Of a stretch of DNA of 32,572 nucleotides, positions 29,588 to 32,572 are shown in pieces; the first letter of the stretch is position 1; the number at the start of each line of letters is the position of its first letter. Made by a program: the position numbers and the translations under genes. The notes beneath the pieces were generated by a model that was given only the letters and a program-made list of their open reading frames with translations, did no database searches and had not been told where the DNA came from. The DNA comes from a virus. Where the stretch lies: the IMG/VR virus record IMGVR_UViG_3300006810_000193, positions 1 to 32,572 of that record. One strand, 5' to 3'.

Positions 29588-31021
29588 ATGGCTCTTAATC
29601 CATTTTTTCTTCAAGGCACTTCCGGTGAGCAAAATTTACTTCAGGATTTAATTAATGAACATTTAACTATTTTTGGTTTAGAAGTTCATTATTTGCCTAG
29701 AGCTGTTTTTAGAACTGACAACATACTTCAAGAAGTTGAGTCATCAGTTTTTGATGATAATTTTGTTCTTGAGGCATATCTAGACAATTATGAAGGATAT
29801 GCTCCAGATTCGGACATAATGACCAAATTTGGATTGAGATTGAAAAATGAAATTAAATTAATTGTATCTAAAGAAAGATTTGAAGATTTTATTGGAGCAT
29901 ATTTGGGTGGACAAAATTGGGCTATAGATAATAATTTTATTACTGATAGAGAAAAGTATTTGGTAAATAGACCGGCGGAAGGAGATCTAATTTGGTTTCC
30001 TCTTGGAGAAAGATTATTTGAAATTAAAAGAGTAGAAGCAGAGAAACCATTTTATCAATTAAACAAAACATATGTTTATGAACTGCATTGTGAATTATAT
30101 GAATATGAGAATGAAGTTATAGATACCACTTCAGATCTTGTAGATAGTTCCGTGGTTGATGAGGGATATATTGCAACAATGACCCTTGCTTCTATTGGTG
30201 TTGATGCTTCTGCGACAGTTAGTGTTGGCGGAACTGGAATGGTTAGACAACTCACATTAACTCATGATGGGATTGGATATAATACTACTCCTACAGTAAC
30301 AATATCACCACCTTCTTCTGGTATAGGTACAGCAACAGCAGTTGCGATCACCACCAATACCGGAACAACATATTCCGTAAAATCATTAAAAATTACTAAT
30401 CCAGGATTTGGATATATCAATACACCAACGGTCACTATCACTGGTGGAGGAGGATCTGGTGCTAAAGCAACCGCAACTTTATGCAATAACGGAATATCAA
30501 CATTCTCCGTCAATCCAGACAACACAGGTTATTACAATACCACTCCAACTGTCACAATTACTGGTGGAGGAGGTTCTGGAGCAGTAGCAGACGCCGTTGT
30601 TGTTGATGGATCTATAACTTCATTCCATATCGTAAATACCGGAATCGGGTATACAGAATCTCCCACAGTTACTGTATCTGGAGTTTCTACAACTGGCATA
30701 GGAACATTTGCATTTAATGAGTTAATTACGGGTCAATCTTCTGGTGCTACAGCTCGCGTTAAAGATATTGAAATAAATTACATCCCAGTTGGTGGTGGAT
30801 TTGATACAGATAATCCAAATAAGTATTTAAAACTTGGAAATGTGACAGGAACATTTTATGTGGGAGAAACTGTCATAGGAGCAGCATCTTCTGCCGTCTA
30901 TATAGTTAAATCATATGACGATGACTCTTCTGGGGATGAATATGATATTAACGATAGTATTGAATTGGAAGCAGATTCTATAATTGATTTTACGGAAAGT
31001 AATCCATTTGGAGAATATTAA
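29588..31021 (+). CDS. 14: Neck protein gp14 with a large repeat insertion
   Basis: Encodes 477 residues; T4 gp14 has 256. The first 180 residues follow T4: GLEVHYLPRAVFRTD (T4 GVECYYVPREYVSFD), YLDNYEGYAPDSDIMTKFGL and EGDLIWFPLGERLFEIKRVE then PFYQLN (T4 [26 protein letters not shown]). The last residues, IDFTESNPFGEY, match the C-terminal peptide (T4 FESSPFDNDF). Between them, about residues 200-445, are four glycine-rich repeats of 39-45 residues and an ITGQSSGATARV module absent from T4. In T4 gp14 binds gp13 and the tail terminator. The insert would probably project from the neck, perhaps as a decoration or adhesion part. The stop overlaps the gp15 ATG. Confidence 0.92.
   Translation: MALNPFFLQGTSGEQNLLQDLINEHLTIFGLEVHYLPRAVFRTDNILQEVESSVFDDNFVLEAYLDNYEGYAPDSDIMTKFGLRLKNEIKLIVSKERFEDFIGAYLGGQNWAIDNNFITDREKYLVNRPAEGDLIWFPLGERLFEIKRVEAEKPFYQLNKTYVYELHCELYEYENEVIDTTSDLVDSSVVDEGYIATMTLASIGVDASATVSVGGTGMVRQLTLTHDGIGYNTTPTVTISPPSSGIGTATAVAITTNTGTTYSVKSLKITNPGFGYINTPTVTITGGGGSGAKATATLCNNGISTFSVNPDNTGYYNTTPTVTITGGGGSGAVADAVVVDGSITSFHIVNTGIGYTESPTVTVSGVSTTGIGTFAFNELITGQSSGATARVKDIEINYIPVGGGFDTDNPNKYLKLGNVTGTFYVGETVIGAASSAVYIVKSYDDDSSGDEYDINDSIELEADSIIDFTESNPFGEY
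30266..30700 (+). repeat. Four tandem repeats of about 40 codons in gp14
   Basis: Units carry 'G.GY..TPTVTI.GGGGSGA.A.A', starting near 30266, 30399, 30518 and 30635. The two central units share the identical 14-mer ACTGGTGGAGGAGG at 30440-30453 and 30560-30573, exactly 120 bases (40 codons) apart. High DNA identity in the centre and lower at the edges suggests recent duplication. Confidence 0.75.
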
Positions 31022-31872
31022 TGTTAGGCACTTATTTTTATCACGAAATTATACGAAAGACAATCATATCTTTTGGTACACTTTTCAATAATGTTTATAT
31101 AAAACAGTTGGATAAAAGTGGTGCTGTTGCCAATCAGCAAAAAGTTGGTCTTTCTTATGGACCAATGCAAAAATTTCTTGCAAAAATTCAACAGCAGGAT
31201 GAAGCAACAAAATCAGTTGCTATCAGTCTTCCAAGAATGTCATTTGAAATGACAAGTATTCAATATGATTCTACAAGAAAGGCAGGAGTAACTCAAACAT
31301 TTAAGGCAGTTGACTCTTCTGATGGAAACAAACTGAAAAAGGTATTCATGCCAGTGCCATATAATATTGGATTTGAATTGAATATATTCAGTAAATTGAA
31401 TGATGATGCTTTACAAATTGTTGAACAAATTTTACCATTTTTTCAACCATCATTCAATTTAACTTTGGATCTTGTAGATTCTATTGGAGAAAAAAGAGAT
31501 ACTCCAGTTGTTTTGGATAGCATTGATTTTCAAGATGATTATGAAGGATCTTTTCAGACTAGAAGAGCACTTATATACACTTTGAGATTTACAGTAAAAA
31601 CATATCTATTTGGTCCTATTGCATCTAGTGCTGAAGGTCTTATTCGTAAGGTTCAGGTTGATATTGCAAATACAACCAATACTAATACTGCAACAAGAGA
31701 AATGCGATATACTGCAACTCCAAAAGCACTTAAAGATTATAATGCAGACAATATAATCAACTCTGCAGATGATGCTTTGATTGAACCAGGGGATGATTTT
31801 GGATTTAATGAAAATTGGGATATTCTTCTAGACAGTAAAACTTATAGTCCAACACAACAACAAGATATTTAA
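31021..31872 (+). CDS. 15: Tail-sheath stabiliser / tail terminator gp15
   Basis: Encodes 283 residues; T4 gp15 has 272. Matches to T4 include GTYFYHEIIRKTIISFGTLF and NNVYIKQLDKSG (T4 GYFYNSSFRRYATLMGDLF, NIQIKRQLESG), LPRMSFEMTSIQYD, LQIVEQILPFFQPSFNLTLD (T4 QIVEQILPYFQPHFNTTMY), TRRALIYTLRFTVKTYLFGP and AEGLIRKV. In T4, gp15 hexamers cap the sheath and tube and connect the tail to gp13/gp14. Its position after gp14 and its TAATG overlap fit. The C-terminal 60 residues differ from T4 and end TYSPTQQQDI. Confidence 0.93.
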   Translation: MLGTYFYHEIIRKTIISFGTLFNNVYIKQLDKSGAVANQQKVGLSYGPMQKFLAKIQQQDEATKSVAISLPRMSFEMTSIQYDSTRKAGVTQTFKAVDSSDGNKLKKVFMPVPYNIGFELNIFSKLNDDALQIVEQILPFFQPSFNLTLDLVDSIGEKRDTPVVLDSIDFQDDYEGSFQTRRALIYTLRFTVKTYLFGPIASSAEGLIRKVQVDIANTTNTNTATREMRYTATPKALKDYNADNIINSADDALIEPGDDFGFNENWDILLDSKTYSPTQQQDI

Positions 31873-31877
31873 AGATT

Positions 31878-32318
31878 ATGAATGATAATTATGATGCTAT
31901 CGATAAAGCTCTGAATACAGAGAGTGATATTGTAGAGTCAAAACCAAAAAATTTAGATATCATTAAACCAAAAGGAGATGATATTAAAAAAGATTATGAA
32001 TATACTCGTGCAAATTTATATTCTCTAATAGAAAAGGGTCAAGAGGCGATTAATGGTATCATGGAGGTCGCTGAAGAAGGATCTAGTCCTAGAGCATATG
32101 AAGTTGCGGGTCAGTTAATTAAGAGTGTTGCAGACACTACTGATAAGTTGATTGATCTACAGAAGAAATTGAAGGACGTAGAGGCAGATACAAAGAAAAC
32201 TACAAATAATGTGACAAATAATGCCGTGTTTGTTGGATCAACATCAGAACTTCAAAAAATGCTGAAGCAAGGTTTTCTAAATAATAATAACGCAAACAAT
32301 AAAAATGAAGAAGTGTAA
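31878..32318 (+). CDS. 16: Small terminase subunit gp16
   Basis: Encodes 146 residues; T4 gp16 has 164. The core YEYTRANLYSLIEKGQEAIN, SPRAYEVAGQLIKSVADTTD and LIDLQKKLKDVEAD is a long helical region corresponding to T4 ([39 protein letters not shown]). The ending NNAVFVGSTSELQKMLKQG matches T4 NATVFMGSPTELMDEI. The protein forms rings that recognise phage DNA and regulate the packaging motor gp17, whose gene should follow outside the window. It begins five bases after the gp15 stop, and its last 14 bases overlap the next gene. Confidence 0.92.
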   Translation: MNDNYDAIDKALNTESDIVESKPKNLDIIKPKGDDIKKDYEYTRANLYSLIEKGQEAINGIMEVAEEGSSPRAYEVAGQLIKSVADTTDKLIDLQKKLKDVEADTKKTTNNVTNNAVFVGSTSELQKMLKQGFLNNNNANNKNEEV

Positions 32319-32572
32319 GCAGGGACATTACTACTGCTATAAAGATAAAAAGTGCAAGCGAATTCCTCTCGGATATCGTGTAGGTCTTGGTGGTTGGTTG
32401 CGTAAAGAAAAAGAAGAGGAAAAAGACGAAAACACAGAAGAGAATGGAAATCACAAGAATGGCGATGGAAATGGGAATGGGAACTCTAATGGGAGTTCTG
32501 ATGGTGGAGGCGTCTCCGAAGGTTGGAGTCAAAAGTATAAAAGGTCCATCGATTGCAATAACCCAAAAGGAT
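32305..32572 (+). CDS. Cys/Lys-rich, Asn/Gly-rich cyanophage protein (partial at window end)
   Basis: Begins at ATG 32305 inside the end of gp16 and is open to the window edge (89 codons). It starts MKKCKQGHYYCYKDKKCKRI followed by PLGYRVGLGGWLRKE, then a charged stretch, then NGDGNGNGNSNGSSDGGGVS, and finally EGWSQKYKRSIDCNNPKG. This order (Cys/Lys-rich head, Gly/Asn linker, EGWS.KYK.SIDC.NPKG tail) matches a conserved cyanomyovirus protein I recall between gp16 and gp17, whose end is Cys/His and basic. The Cys pairs could bind metal, but I do not know a function. The low-complexity linker is typical of the family. Confidence 0.75.
   Translation, partial: MKKCKQGHYYCYKDKKCKRIPLGYRVGLGGWLRKEKEEEKDENTEENGNHKNGDGNGNGNSNGSSDGGGVSEGWSQKYKRSIDCNNPKG

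Noticed and set aside
29588-31021. CRISPR-like or recombination-site reading of the gp14 direct repeats
   Set aside because: The repeats keep the reading frame with a 40-codon period and vary at the protein level like tandem protein repeats.
32200-32532. Minus-strand open frame with a Phe-rich, membrane-like segment
   Set aside because: The Phe run is the reverse of Lys/Glu codons in the last gene; it overlaps two supported genes.
32441-32572. Alternative frame with many Met codons at the end of the window
   Set aside because: It results from AATGGG-type repeats of the Asn/Gly linker read one base off. The main frame shows the family's Cys/Lys head and EGWS...DC.NPKG tail.

Overview
The window looks like part of the genome of a marine T4-like cyanophage (a myovirus of Prochlorococcus or Synechococcus). 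I base this on gene order and on recognisable T4 homologues. From left to right these are gp25, gp6, a giant protein in the gp7 position, gp8, a giant DUF4815-type protein in the gp9-gp12 position, a fibre-like protein in the fibritin (wac) position, then gp13, gp14, gp15 and gp16. This is the T4 order 25/6-7-8-(9-12)-wac-13-14-15-16. All genes lie on the + strand. I saw no tRNA, integrase, CRISPR array, insertion sequence or photosynthesis gene.

Left part (1-2615): the tail end of an unidentified gene, a C-rich intergenic region (85-279), and then seven small or medium genes typical of cyanomyoviruses. They include an AbrB-like small protein, a GT-A-type glycosyltransferase-like protein behind a good sigma70-like promoter, a 53-residue protein, a 47-residue basic protein, a conserved 225-residue protein and a 79-residue protein. 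By eye this part is less AT-rich than the rest.

Middle part (2616-27567): the baseplate module. It starts at a perfect T4-type late promoter (TATAAATA) in front of gp25 and is packed with almost no gaps. Two giant genes dominate it. One is about 13.1 kb (5097-18230) and sits between gp6 and gp8; the other is about 7.5 kb (19864-27318). A second late promoter precedes gp8. The 13.1-kb reading frame is interrupted by one in-frame TAA at 6333-6335. The frame stays open across the stop, and the first in-frame ATG after it is about 1 kb downstream. This is the most striking anomaly in the window.

Right part (27568-32572): a third late promoter, a small beta-sandwich protein, the fibre-like protein, neck proteins gp13 and gp14, tail-sheath terminator gp15, small terminase gp16 and the start of an Asn/Gly-rich protein. 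gp14 carries a large insertion of tandem repeats of about 40 residues. Similar repeats occur in the giant baseplate proteins and gp8, which suggests modules have moved among neighbouring virion genes.

Together the genes encode the baseplate wedge and its peripheral fibres, the head-tail neck, the tail terminator and the DNA-packaging initiator, mostly expressed late. Protein identities come from recalled family patterns, not from a search.
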